This document shows positions 8,580 through 16,671 of a DNA stretch of 64,000 nucleotides, piece after piece. The notes below the pieces were generated by a model. It was not told the DNA's origin, did not search any database, and was given only the letters and a program-made list of their open reading frames with translations. How positions within the stretch are numbered: position 1 is the stretch's first letter; each line of letters opens with the position of its first letter. Origin of the DNA: JAWRCU01 sp033542235 (GTDB taxonomy: Bacteria; Pseudomonadota; Alphaproteobacteria; Rhizobiales; Rhizobiaceae); NCBI RefSeq assembly GCF_033542235.1, contig NZ_JAWRCU010000001.1, positions 434,001 to 498,000 of the forward strand, written 5' to 3'. A program made the position numbers and the translations under genes.

Positions 8580-8984
8580 ATGGAGAATACGGTGCTCAAC
8601 TATCTAACGCCGAAGTCGATCAAGCCGCCTTTTGCGCGCTACAGCCACGGGGTCGAGGTGCCGCCAGGCAAGCGGCTAGTGTTGTGCTCTGGCCAGCTCG
8701 GCATCGGGTCCGACGACGTCGTGCCGGAGGACGCCGGCGCGCAGGCCGAGCTGTGCTTCAGGAATATTGCCGTCATCCTCGGCGAGGCAGGCCTGGGGCT
8801 TCAGGACATCATTCGGATCAATGCATACGTCACGGACCGAGCCTATCTAAGGGCCTATATGGATGTGCGCGATCGGCTGTTCTCCGAACCGGCTCCTGCC
8901 TCAACCCTGATGATCGTCTCGGGCTTTGCCCGGCCGGAGTTCAAGGTCGAAGTGGAAGTGACGGCCGCGGGAGAGACAGCATGA
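8580..8984 (+). CDS. RidA/YjgF/YER057c/UK114-family protein
   Basis: A 134-residue protein of the RidA superfamily. Family features are SGQLGIGSDDVVPEDAGAQA (about residues 38-57), NIAVILGEAGLGLQDIIRIN, and the C-terminal MIVSGFARPEFKVEVEVTA, although the catalytic RidA Arg context (R-N/P-D-x-x-V/E-E) is altered. RidA proteins hydrolyse reactive enamine/imine intermediates, and paralogues serve in pyrimidine and amino-acid catabolism. ATG at 8580 is the first that gives a family-length protein. Its stop overlaps the creatininase start (ATGA), so the two are coupled. Confidence 0.82.
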   Translation: MENTVLNYLTPKSIKPPFARYSHGVEVPPGKRLVLCSGQLGIGSDDVVPEDAGAQAELCFRNIAVILGEAGLGLQDIIRINAYVTDRAYLRAYMDVRDRLFSEPAPASTLMIVSGFARPEFKVEVEVTAAGETA

Positions 8985-9778
8985 CGGCAAGACGCGTCTG
9001 GTGGGGCGACTACAAGACCACCGAATATGCCTCGATCGACCCTGAGGCGACGATCGCCGTGCTGCCGATTGCCGCGATCGAACAGCATGGACCGCATCTA
9101 CCCGTCTCGACCGACACGTCGATCATGCAAGGCATGCTGAACGAAGTGACCGAGATCCTCCCCAACGATCTTGATATCCGCATCCTGCCGGTTCAATCGG
9201 TCGGCAAATCCAACGAGCACCTGCATGCGCCGGGCACCATCACTCTCCCCGCGGCGACTCTGATCGAAGCCTGGACAGAACTGGGCGCCTCGGTGGCGCG
9301 CGCCGGTCTGCGCAAGATCGTCTTCGTCAATTCGCATGGCGGCAACGAGGAGATCATGGGCATCGTCACGCGCGAGCTGCGTGTCCGTCACGGAATGCTG
9401 GCGGTGAAGACGAGCTGGCAGCGCTTCGGTCGGCCGGCCGGCATGTATACGGAGCTGGAGGATCGCCACGGCATCCATGGCGGCGATGTCGAGACATCGC
9501 TGATGCTGCATTTCCGTCCGGACCTTGTCGACATGACGAAGGCCCGGAATTTCGTCTCGGCCGTGGCGCGCGCCGAAAAGGATTTCGAGCTGCTTCGCCA
9601 TACCGGCACACATGCCTTCGCCTGGATCGCAAGCGATCTCAACCCGCAAGGTGTAGTTGGCGATGCGAGCATTGCGACCGCCGAGAAAGGCCGCCTCACC
9701 GCGCGCCTTCAGGCGGAAGGCTTCATCAAGCTGCTTAGGGACGTGCGAAAGGCGCAGCTCGCGGATTATCTGAGCTAA
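8981..9778 (+). CDS. Creatininase-family amidohydrolase
   Basis: A 265-residue creatininase-family protein. Metal-binding motifs are present: PIAAIEQHGPHLPVSTDT (Glu and His near residues 28-31 and the following Asp), FVNSHGGNEEIM (about 118-129) and DRHGIHGGDVETS with the conserved His/Glu (about 155-167). The family includes creatinine hydrolase, FAPy deformylase ArfB and other cyclic-amide hydrolases. It is translationally coupled to the RidA-like gene and divergent from an importer plus deaminase operon. A role in opening or trimming the same imported N-heterocycle is plausible; creatinine itself is another candidate. Confidence 0.85.
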   Translation: MTARRVWWGDYKTTEYASIDPEATIAVLPIAAIEQHGPHLPVSTDTSIMQGMLNEVTEILPNDLDIRILPVQSVGKSNEHLHAPGTITLPAATLIEAWTELGASVARAGLRKIVFVNSHGGNEEIMGIVTRELRVRHGMLAVKTSWQRFGRPAGMYTELEDRHGIHGGDVETSLMLHFRPDLVDMTKARNFVSAVARAEKDFELLRHTGTHAFAWIASDLNPQGVVGDASIATAEKGRLTARLQAEGFIKLLRDVRKAQLADYLS

Positions 9779-9787
9779 CTTTTTCCG

Positions 9788-10297
9788 TCAGCCGTCGATC
9801 TGCAGCGCGAACGGAACGCCTTCGGCGGCTTCCACGCCCCGGCCGATCGACTCGATTGCCGCAATCATGCGGCCCTGTCGCCCGAGCAGCCGATCGGCAA
9901 TCGACACGAGCCTGATGTTCGGGGTCGCCGACGGCGAAACCCGGCGCAAGGTCGCAGCAAGCTCGGCCTCGTCGCGCTGCGGAGCAAGCGCGGCGGCGAC
10001 CGTGTAGGCCGCGGCGGTCGAGCGGCTGATGCCGGCAAAGCAGTGAATCAGAAGCGGTGCCCTGCGGTTCCAGTTATGCGCGAAGTCGAGCAGCGCTTCG
10101 ACATGCGCATCGCCCGGCGGCGTCATGTCAGGCAGCTCCTCGATGATGTCGTGCATTGCGAGGAACAGGTGGTCCGCTTCGGCAAGCCCTGTCGGCCGCA
10201 GCACCTGCGTGCCGGCGGTGATCAGTGTCACCATTCGGTTCGCGCCGGTTCTCGCGGCTGTTTCCTCGATTTTCGAAAGCGGGCAAACATAGATCAT
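9788..10297 (-). CDS. Protein tyrosine/dual-specificity phosphatase-like protein
   Basis: A 169-residue cysteine phosphatase with the active-site loop HCFAGISRST (HCx5R type, Cys about residue 86) and an upstream acidic loop around DIIEELPDMTPPGDAHVEALLDF. Its start overlaps the cobC stop by four bases, so it is co-translated with cobC. Small phosphatases of this type are often found beside cob genes in rhizobia. Since CobC works on threonine phosphate and the pathway releases phosphates, a small-molecule phosphatase role is possible, but the substrate is unknown. Confidence 0.75.
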   Translation of the reverse strand: MIYVCPLSKIEETAARTGANRMVTLITAGTQVLRPTGLAEADHLFLAMHDIIEELPDMTPPGDAHVEALLDFAHNWNRRAPLLIHCFAGISRSTAAAYTVAAALAPQRDEAELAATLRRVSPSATPNIRLVSIADRLLGRQGRMIAAIESIGRGVEAAEGVPFALQIDG

Positions 10298-11355
10298 GGC
10301 GCCTCATCCCGCTTTTCGCGCCATTCCGTCAAGGCCTTATCAAGGCGTCCCCGTTCGACCTCTCCAGCCGGAAGGCCGAAACGCAGGCAGTTCGGCAAGC
10401 GCTCGAATCGCCTGACGAGGATGCCCTCGGCCCCAAGTCGGTGGAAAATGAGTGCGGCATCCTGGTGCTCGACGAATCGGAAGAGCGGCGTGCCGCCGTT
10501 GACGGTGATTCCGTGGCGGGCGAGCAGCGCATCGAGCAGCGCTGCTTCCTGTTCCAGGAGTTTCTGCATAGCCGAGCGCCAACCCTGATCGGCAAGCGCC
10601 TTGAGGCCATATTCGAGCGCGGGACCCGATACCGCCCATGGCCCAAGCTCCCCTTCGAGCCTTTGAACGATCGGCCATGATGCCAGGGCGAAGCCCAGCC
10701 TGAGGCCGGCGAGACCGAAGAACTTGCCGAAGGATTTCAGAACGATGAGTCCGTCCTGGTCGGCGTCGCCGGCCAGGCTGGCGCCGGCCGGTCCGACATC
10801 CATGAAGGCCTCGTCGACGACGAGCAGCCCGTCTCTCCCCCGCAGGGTTGCGGCAAGCTCCAGAAGGAGGCCGGGTTCGAGAACGCGGCCGTCGGGATTG
10901 TTCGGATTGACGACGACCGCGAGATCGGCAGCCGAGAGATCCTCGATGCGGCTGGTCTCAACAACCTGGTGCCCGGCGAGCGCGGCCGCACGCGCATGCT
11001 CGGCATAGGTGGGGCCGAGGATCACGGCCCGGCCGGGATCCGCCAGCCGCATCGCGAGGGGTAGCAGGATCTGCGTCCCCGGCGCCGCGACTATATTTGC
11101 GCCAGAAGGCGCGCCATAGGCCTGCGCCGCGACGGCGCAGAGCTCGGCGATACGTGACCGCTCGGGCAGCAGCGTCAACGCCGCTTGCGGCAAATCGAAA
11201 AACGGATAGGAGTGCGGGTTGATCCCGGTCGAAAGATCGATCCACGGCTCCGGCGCGCCGGGAAACAGCTGGCGCGCGTTCGCAAGGCTGCCGCCGTGAT
11301 CGAGCACTGGCTGATCTAATATTGTTCGACGGAGCCTCGCTTCAGGGCGCGCCAT
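10294..11355 (-). CDS. cobC: CobC, L-threonine-O-3-phosphate decarboxylase-like PLP enzyme (CobD of Salmonella nomenclature)
   Basis: A 353-residue fold-type I aminotransferase-like protein. It has INPHSYPFFDLP at the N-terminus, VNPNNPDGR (about 152-160), VVDEAFMDV and the PLP-lysine motif LKSFGKFFGLAGLRLGF (about 208-224). The family makes (R)-1-amino-2-propanol O-2-phosphate, the linker between the corrin ring and the nucleotide loop. Its start codon overlaps the cobD start codon on the other strand (shared CATG at 11353-11356), so its promoter must lie inside cobD. A phosphatase gene is fused to it by a four-base overlap. Confidence 0.9.
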   Translation of the reverse strand: MARPEARLRRTILDQPVLDHGGSLANARQLFPGAPEPWIDLSTGINPHSYPFFDLPQAALTLLPERSRIAELCAVAAQAYGAPSGANIVAAPGTQILLPLAMRLADPGRAVILGPTYAEHARAAALAGHQVVETSRIEDLSAADLAVVVNPNNPDGRVLEPGLLLELAATLRGRDGLLVVDEAFMDVGPAGASLAGDADQDGLIVLKSFGKFFGLAGLRLGFALASWPIVQRLEGELGPWAVSGPALEYGLKALADQGWRSAMQKLLEQEAALLDALLARHGITVNGGTPLFRFVEHQDAALIFHRLGAEGILVRRFERLPNCLRFGLPAGEVERGRLDKALTEWREKRDEAP

Positions 11356-12328
11356 GGCCTTTCCTCTCGCTTTCCTGTCGCTTCTGCTGGAACTCGCGTT
11401 CGGCTATCCAGACCGGCTGTTCAAGGCGATTGGTCATCCCGTCACGTGGATCGGCAGTCTGATCTCGCTGCTCGACCGGAGGCTGAATAGCCAATTCGAT
11501 TCGCCGAGGCTGCGACAAACAATGGGCATGCTCGCATTGGCGATCCTGCTCGTTGCGGCGATTGTACCTGCATTGCTTATCGAGAGCATTTTCAGCCTGA
11601 TCCCCTTCGGCATCATCGCAACGGCCATCCCGGCGAGCAGCCTGCTTGCCCAAAAGAGCCTCGCCGAGCATGTCGGAAGGGTCGCTACGGGGCTTGAGAC
11701 CGGCGGACTTGCGCAAGGCCGCAAGGCGGTTTCGATGATCGTCGGCCGCGATCCGGAACGTCTCGACGAAGCCGGCGTTTCGCGCGCGGCGATCGAAAGC
11801 CTTGCCGAGAACTTCTCCGATGGCGTGGTGGCGCCAGCCTTCTGGCTGGCGATCGGCGGCCTCGCCGGGGGCGTGGCCTACAAGGCCGTGAATACGGCCG
11901 ACTCCATGATCGGCCACAAAACGCCTCGCCACCAGGCCTTCGGTTGGGCCGCAGCCCGCCTCGACGACCTGATCAACCTTCCCGCCTCGCGGCTTGCCGC
12001 ACTGCTCATCATTGCAGCGGCTTTCATCGTGCCCGGCGCCTCTCCGGGCAGAGCCTGGAAATCGGTCCTGCGCGATGCGTCGAAGCACCGGTCGCCTAAT
12101 GCCGGCTGGCCGGAGGCGGCGATGGCCGGCGCGCTCGGCCTGTCGCTCGCAGGCCCGCGCTATTACGGCGGCGTGCTCGTGGGCGATGCCGAGATGGGCG
12201 CCGGAGGTCGGCGCGCAGCGACTGCAGCGGACATCCGCAGGGCGCTGAAACTCTATCATGCGGCCGACCTGCTGCTGGGTGCCGTGATCGGGATTGTCGC
12301 TGCGGCCGTCATTCTGCAAGGGCAATGA
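11354..12328 (+). CDS. cobD: CobD/CbiB, adenosylcobinamide-phosphate synthase
   Basis: A 324-residue integral membrane protein with several hydrophobic helices. Family motifs are GYPDRLFKAIGHPVTWIGSL (about 14-33), ESLAENFSDGVVAPAFW (about 148-164) and KAVNTADSMIGHK (about 176-188). It attaches aminopropanol phosphate to adenosylcobyric acid. The start lies in the CATG shared with cobC, and the 3' end overlaps the convergent cobQ gene by 20 bases. Both ends are therefore packed without intergenic space. Confidence 0.93.
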   Translation: MAFPLAFLSLLLELAFGYPDRLFKAIGHPVTWIGSLISLLDRRLNSQFDSPRLRQTMGMLALAILLVAAIVPALLIESIFSLIPFGIIATAIPASSLLAQKSLAEHVGRVATGLETGGLAQGRKAVSMIVGRDPERLDEAGVSRAAIESLAENFSDGVVAPAFWLAIGGLAGGVAYKAVNTADSMIGHKTPRHQAFGWAAARLDDLINLPASRLAALLIIAAAFIVPGASPGRAWKSVLRDASKHRSPNAGWPEAAMAGALGLSLAGPRYYGGVLVGDAEMGAGGRRAATAADIRRALKLYHAADLLLGAVIGIVAAAVILQGQ

Positions 12329-13772
12329 TCCGGTCGAGATCGACATATTTCTCAAGATGCACCGCCAGCTTGTCGAGCGTCTCATCCACGCCTGCCTCGT
12401 AGTCGAAGCCGCCGCTCATAGCACCTAGCCGCTCGAGCCATGCCGCACGCTGGCGGTCGTCGGCGAACAGGCCGTGCACATAGGTGCCGGCAACCTTCCC
12501 GTCCGCTGAAACTGCGCCCTCCGGCGTGCCGTCCGCGAGTTCCGCGAAGGGCCGCGCCCGGTCAGGTCCGTCGGTCGCACCCATATGCATTTCGTAGCCC
12601 AGAAAGGGCGTGCCGTCGGCGGTGGTTCCGGTCACCGCAACGAGGCGCTTCTCCGCGGTCAGCCGCGTCTCGACATCGAGCAGCGCCAGCCCGTCCACAC
12701 TCCCGGCCGGTCCCTCGATCCCGTCCGGATCGTTCAGCCGCCGCCCGAGCATCTGATAGCCGCCACAGAGCCCCAGAACGAGCCCGCCGCGTCGACGATG
12801 CGCGGCGATATCGATGTCCAGGCCCGTCTTGCGTAGCGCCGAAAGGTCGGCGATCGTCGATTTCGAGCCGAGCAGGATGACGAGGTCCGCGTCGCCGGGA
12901 ATGACCGAGCCCGGCATTACTTTGACGACCTCCACCTCGGGCTCCGCTTCGAGCGGATCGAGGTCGTCGAAATTCGAGACATGCGGCAGGATCGGTACCG
13001 CGACTTTGACCTTCGCTTCCTTTGGCCGTCGCTTGTCCTTCGCCATCAGGCCGAGCGCATCTTCGGCGGGCAGGCTGTGTGCCTCCGCAAAATGCGGAAC
13101 CAGCCCGAGCGTCTCCCAACCCGTCGCCTTGGCGATCATCGCCATGCCGTCTTGAAACAGCGCGGGGTCGCCGCGGAATTTGTTGACGAGAAAGCCGCGC
13201 ACCATGCCCGCATCATCGGAGGTGAGCACGGCCTTGGTGCCGACGAGACTCGCGATCACGCCGCCGCGGTCGATGTCGCCGATGACGACGACCGGAACCT
13301 GTGCTGCTCGGGCAAATCCCATATTGGCGATGTCGTTCTCGCGCAGATTGACCTCCGAGGCACTGCCTGCCCCTTCGACCAGCACGAGGTCGGCCTCGCG
13401 CCTGAGCGCCGCGAAACTGTCGAGCACGGCCGGCATCAGCGTCGCCTTGATGGACTGATACTCGGCGGCCCGGGCCGCACCGAAAACCCTCCCCTGCACC
13501 ACGACCTGCGCGCCGACCTCACTCTGTGGCTTCAGTAGGACGGGATTCATATGGACGCTCGGCGCCACGCGCGCAGCGCGCGCCTGCAAGGCCTGCGCAC
13601 GGCCGATCTCGCCGCCGTCGATGGTGACCGCAGCATTGTTCGACATGTTCTGCGGCTTGAAGGGCCGTACCTTGAGCCCGCGATTGGTGAGCGCCCGCAC
13701 CAGCCCTGCGACGATCAGCGACTTGCCGACATCCGAGCCGGTGCCCTGGAACATGATGGCGCGGGCGGTCAT
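12309..13772 (-). CDS. cobQ: CobQ, cobyric acid synthase (glutamine-hydrolysing)
   Basis: A 487-residue two-domain enzyme. The N-terminal dethiobiotin-synthetase-like ATPase has FQGTGSDVGKS (residues 8-18). The C-terminal class I glutamine amidotransferase has the nucleophile loop VLGLCGGYQMLG (about 333-344) and a late His in GTYVHGLF. It amidates the b, d, e and g side chains of adenosylcobyrinic acid a,c-diamide. It is the last gene of the leftward riboswitch-controlled series, separated from cobO by a palindromic repeat, and overlaps cobD tail to tail. Confidence 0.95.
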   Translation of the reverse strand: MTARAIMFQGTGSDVGKSLIVAGLVRALTNRGLKVRPFKPQNMSNNAAVTIDGGEIGRAQALQARAARVAPSVHMNPVLLKPQSEVGAQVVVQGRVFGAARAAEYQSIKATLMPAVLDSFAALRREADLVLVEGAGSASEVNLRENDIANMGFARAAQVPVVVIGDIDRGGVIASLVGTKAVLTSDDAGMVRGFLVNKFRGDPALFQDGMAMIAKATGWETLGLVPHFAEAHSLPAEDALGLMAKDKRRPKEAKVKVAVPILPHVSNFDDLDPLEAEPEVEVVKVMPGSVIPGDADLVILLGSKSTIADLSALRKTGLDIDIAAHRRRGGLVLGLCGGYQMLGRRLNDPDGIEGPAGSVDGLALLDVETRLTAEKRLVAVTGTTADGTPFLGYEMHMGATDGPDRARPFAELADGTPEGAVSADGKVAGTYVHGLFADDRQRAAWLERLGAMSGGFDYEAGVDETLDKLAVHLEKYVDLDRIIALAE

Positions 13773-13821
13773 GGGAGGGGTACCGCAACGTTAGGTTCGG
13801 AACGGTCGGCGCCCTGTCGCG

Positions 13822-13974
13822 CCCCCCTCTGTCCTGCCGGACATCTCCCCCACAAGGGGGGAGATTGGCCTTCATATTTGACAGCATCTAGTTCTGTGTT
13901 GGCGATTGGCGAAACCAAGGCGGCCGTCCAATCTCCCCCCTTGCGGGGGAGATGTCCGGCAGGACAGAGGGGGG
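13822..13974. repeat. Palindromic repeat, family A, copy 2 (cobO-cobQ intergenic)
   Basis: Arms 13822-13868 and 13928-13974 (47 bases each) are inverted repeats with one mismatch and are the same sequence as copy 1. The centre carries ggcgattggcgaaacc, shared with other copies. It fills most of the 228-base gap between cobO and cobQ, so it lies inside a transcript expected to start at the leftward riboswitch. Confidence 0.92.
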
Positions 13975-14000
13975 CAAGGTAGAGCGCCAACATCACAGGC

Positions 14001-14615
14001 TCAGAACTCTATCCCCTTCTGCGCCTTCACGCCCGCAGCGAAGTGATGCTTCACAAGCGCCATCTCCGTAACCAGATCCGCAGCCTCGATCAGCTGCGGT
14101 TTGGCGTTGCGGCCGGTGACGACGACGTGCAGGTCCTCACGCCGGGCCTGCAGCGCCGCTACGACTTCGGCAAGGTCGAGATAATCATAGCGGAGCGCGA
14201 TGTTGAGCTCGTCGAGGATCACGAGCCCGATCGACGGATCGGCCATCAGTTCCCTGGCCTTCGCCCAGGCACGCTCCGCAGCGGCAATGTCGCGCGCCTT
14301 GTCCTGCGTCTCCCAGGTGAAGCCTTCTCCCATCGCATGCCATTCGATGCGGTCGCCGAAGACGGCGAAGGCATCTTTCTCCCCGGTATGCCAGGCGCCC
14401 TTGACGAACTGGACGACGCCCACTCGGCGGCCATGGCCGAGCATCCTCAATGCCAGGCCGAAGGCAGCGGTCGACTTGCCCTTGCCCGGCCCGGTGTTGA
14501 CGATCAACAGTCCCTTCTCGATCGTCTTCGAGGCCACCTCGGCATCCTGCACGGCTTTGCGCTTTTCCATCTTGGCGCGATGCCGCTCGGCTTCCTTCCG
14601 ATCAATTTCAGCCAT
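14001..14615 (-). CDS. cobO: CobO, cob(I)yrinic acid a,c-diamide adenosyltransferase
   Basis: A 204-residue P-loop adenosyltransferase of the CobA/CobO/BtuR family. The nucleotide loop NTGPGKGKSTAAFGLA is at about residues 40-55, followed by VGVVQFVKGAW and VILDELNIALRYDYL (about 136-150). It adds the upper 5'-deoxyadenosyl ligand. Only one base separates the cobP stop from its ATG, indicating coupling. Confidence 0.95.
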   Translation of the reverse strand: MAEIDRKEAERHRAKMEKRKAVQDAEVASKTIEKGLLIVNTGPGKGKSTAAFGLALRMLGHGRRVGVVQFVKGAWHTGEKDAFAVFGDRIEWHAMGEGFTWETQDKARDIAAAERAWAKARELMADPSIGLVILDELNIALRYDYLDLAEVVAALQARREDLHVVVTGRNAKPQLIEAADLVTEMALVKHHFAAGVKAQKGIEF

Positions 14616-14616
14616 C

Positions 14617-15129
14617 TCATTTCACCTGCATCGGAAGTCCGGCGACCGTGAGGATCACGTGATCCGCCACCGCCGCTACCCGCTGGTTGAGCCGACCCGC
14701 CTCGTCGCGGAAGCGGCGCGCCAGCGCATTGTCGGGGACGATGCCCAAGCCGACCTCGTTGGAAACCACGAACCACGCTCCCCTGGGCTTCGTCAGCACC
14801 TCGAGGAGCCGCCGGCACTCGGCTTCGAGATCATGGCCTGCCAGCATATGGTTCGTCAGCCATAACGTCAGGCAGTCGACCAGCACAGGCGCTCCCTCGG
14901 TAATGCCTTCGAGTGCCCCGGCCAGGTCGAGCGGCGCATCCAGCGTCCGCCACCGTTCATCGCGACGGGTCTGATGCATGGCGATCCGCTCGCGCATCTC
15001 GTCGTCATAGGCCTCGGCCGTCGCGATATAGGTCCACGGCGGCTCAAGCTCGGCGACCAGCCTTTCGGCATGCGCGCTCTTACCCGAGCGCGCACCGCCG
15101 ATGATGAGCGTCAGGCCAGGCTCAGGCAA
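14617..15129 (-). CDS. cobP: CobP (CobU), bifunctional adenosylcobinamide kinase/guanylyltransferase
   Basis: A 170-residue protein with Walker A in IIGGARSGKSAHAE (about residues 9-22), YIATAEAYDDEMRERIAMHQTRR, typical of the GTP/AMP-binding region with the guanylylated His, and VDCLTLWLTNHM. It phosphorylates adenosylcobinamide and transfers GMP to give adenosyl-GDP-cobinamide. Its start overlaps the cbtA stop by eight bases. Confidence 0.94.
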   Translation of the reverse strand: MPEPGLTLIIGGARSGKSAHAERLVAELEPPWTYIATAEAYDDEMRERIAMHQTRRDERWRTLDAPLDLAGALEGITEGAPVLVDCLTLWLTNHMLAGHDLEAECRRLLEVLTKPRGAWFVVSNEVGLGIVPDNALARRFRDEAGRLNQRVAAVADHVILTVAGLPMQVK

Positions 15130-15904
15130 AGCTCGAGCGCAGGTCCTCGCCGCTCATGAAGCGTGAGCGCAACGCCCCTGCTGCCATGCCGAGAACGACC
15201 CAGAACACCAGGTTGGTGACCGTCACTGCCACCACGAACTGATGGTGCAGCCCCTCCGGGATCGGCGTCTCGAAATCGGCCGGCTGCGGCGCGCCGATGA
15301 TATGCGGGACGACAATCAACGCGACGCCTAGAGCCGCGAGGGGCAGCGCGCGCCGGAACGCGATCAGCGTCAGCCCGGCCGCCGTTGCCGCAGCGGTTCC
15401 CCACCACCAGACCTGGCGTGCGGCGAGATCCGCGGCGGGCATTGCGGGCAGTTCAGGTGGCAGGCCAAGCCCCGGCGCCAGCGTAAAGACGGCAAAACCG
15501 GCAAGGCCCCAGAGCAGCCCCTGACGCCAGCTGGCGAGCCCGCCGGCGAACTCAGAGGCGACGACCAGGATCAGCGCGAAGCCGATTCCCGTGACGATGT
15601 TGGCAAGCGCTGTGAAGGAATAGCGCTCGAAGCCGTCAGCCGGCTCCCAGGCGCCTTCCCCATGTTCGTGCGCGGGCGCGGCGGCTTCCGACGCCATAGC
15701 CGTGGTGGACATGTCGGCGGCACCGGCATGCTGATCAGCCGGGAACGCGGCATGGTCATGGCCGCTCACATCTGCGGCCTGCTCATAATCCTCAGCCTGG
15801 AGGATGAGCGGCACAGTCGAGAACATCTGCAGCGCGGTCATCACGACCGCAGCCACAAGCCCCGCCAGCGCCGCCACGAAGACGACGTTGCGAAAGACAG
15901 ACAT
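15122..15904 (-). CDS. cbtA: CbtA, cobalt transporter subunit
   Basis: A 260-residue membrane protein with an N-terminal helix (about residues 7-28), a soluble His/Asp/Glu-rich loop (SGHDHAAFPADQHAG and PAHEHGEG, about 47-85) likely to bind metal, and four further hydrophobic helices. CbtA proteins are predicted cobalt importers found under B12 riboswitches. It is followed by cobP and preceded, 15 bases away, by cbtB. The riboswitch and the position support cobalt supply for the cobaltochelatase. Confidence 0.9.
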   Translation of the reverse strand: MSVFRNVVFVAALAGLVAAVVMTALQMFSTVPLILQAEDYEQAADVSGHDHAAFPADQHAGAADMSTTAMASEAAAPAHEHGEGAWEPADGFERYSFTALANIVTGIGFALILVVASEFAGGLASWRQGLLWGLAGFAVFTLAPGLGLPPELPAMPAADLAARQVWWWGTAAATAAGLTLIAFRRALPLAALGVALIVVPHIIGAPQPADFETPIPEGLHHQFVVAVTVTNLVFWVVLGMAAGALRSRFMSGEDLRSSFA

Positions 15905-15919
15905 GGTTTCAGGCTTTCG

Positions 15920-16099
15920 TCAGTGGCAGGGGAATGACATCGAATGGCGATAGTCGTGCGCCGCATTGTGAACGGCGTCGATATGCGAGAAGCCGACGAA
16001 GCCGACCACGAACAGGCCGAGCAGTCCGGCGAGCGCCAGCTGCATAAGACGCGATTGCCGGCTGACCGATGCGCCGAGGGAAGCAGAAGCAGTAGTCAT
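15920..16099 (-). CDS. cbtB: CbtB, small cobalt transporter subunit
   Basis: A 59-residue protein starting MTTASASLGASV with one transmembrane helix (about residues 18-39) and the diagnostic metal-binding tail HNAAHDYRHSMSFPCH (44-59). ATG at 16099 gives the standard CbtB length; the frame continues upstream into the riboswitch, which is noncoding. It works with CbtA as a predicted cobalt transporter and is the first gene after the leftward cobalamin riboswitch. Confidence 0.93.
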   Translation of the reverse strand: MTTASASLGASVSRQSRLMQLALAGLLGLFVVGFVGFSHIDAVHNAAHDYRHSMSFPCH

Positions 16100-16144
16100 T
16101 GTCCCATCCTTTTCGCCCTCCACCCGAGGGCTCTCGAGAGAAGC

Positions 16145-16322
16145 ATGCCGGCGGCAGGTCTCCTGGCTCGCGACTCGATGCTCGCCTTTACCTTCCCAGG
16201 CCAAAAGGCCCAGTGGCATTCGGGGCGAACTTGTCGCTCACAGTTGCGGGGGCAGCCGCGGCTTCAGGCGAAAAACCCTCACCGCATTCCCTCTTGGCTC
16301 CCTTACGGGAACCGCCGACGAC
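16145..16322 (-). promoter_or_regulatory. Cobalamin (AdoCbl) riboswitch controlling cbtB-cbtA-cobP-cobO-cobQ
   Basis: Read on the minus strand, the conserved blocks occur in order: AAGAGGGAATGCGGTG, GGCTGCCCCCGCAACTGT, GCCACTGGGCC, and the B12 box AGCCAGGAGACCTGCC (plus-strand 16153-16168). The ends GTCGGCGG and CCGCCGGC can form helix P1. It ends about 45 bases before the cbtB start. Cobalamin is expected to repress the operon. Confidence 0.93.
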
Positions 16323-16437
16323 GAGACCATAGACGAATTTGCCTCGACGGCAAATCGAATTTCGGACATGGACGGTCGCAAAAGGAGCAGACGCCCGCGT
16401 CGTTGACAGCGATCATCGCGGCAGCATAAATGCCAAA

Positions 16438-16622
16438 GTGACGGTCCCTCCCTTGCAAGGGGAAGGGCTAAGAGGGAATGCGGTGCGGGGCGAAAAGGCC
16501 CCAACTCCGCGGCTGTCCCCGCAACTGTAAGCGGTGAGCCGAGCGCCGATGGCCACTGGGCGGCAAGCCCGGGAAGGCGGCGCAAGGGCAATGACCTGCG
16601 AGCCAGGAGACCTGCCGTCGCG
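16438..16622 (+). promoter_or_regulatory. Cobalamin (AdoCbl) riboswitch controlling DUF1636-cobW-cobN-cobG-cobHIJ
   Basis: Conserved blocks in order: AAGAGGGAATGCGGTG, GGCTGTCCCCGCAACTGT, GCCACTGGG, and the B12 box AGCCAGGAGACCTGCC at 16601-16616. gacgg (16440-16444) can pair with ccgtc (16615-16619) as P1. It ends 50 bases before the DUF1636 start. The 115 bases between the two riboswitches (16323-16437) must hold both divergent promoters. Confidence 0.94.
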
Positions 16623-16671
16623 AACGTCTTCCTCGAAGCCTGGCGGGTGTTCCCGGGCGTGGAGATCAGGG

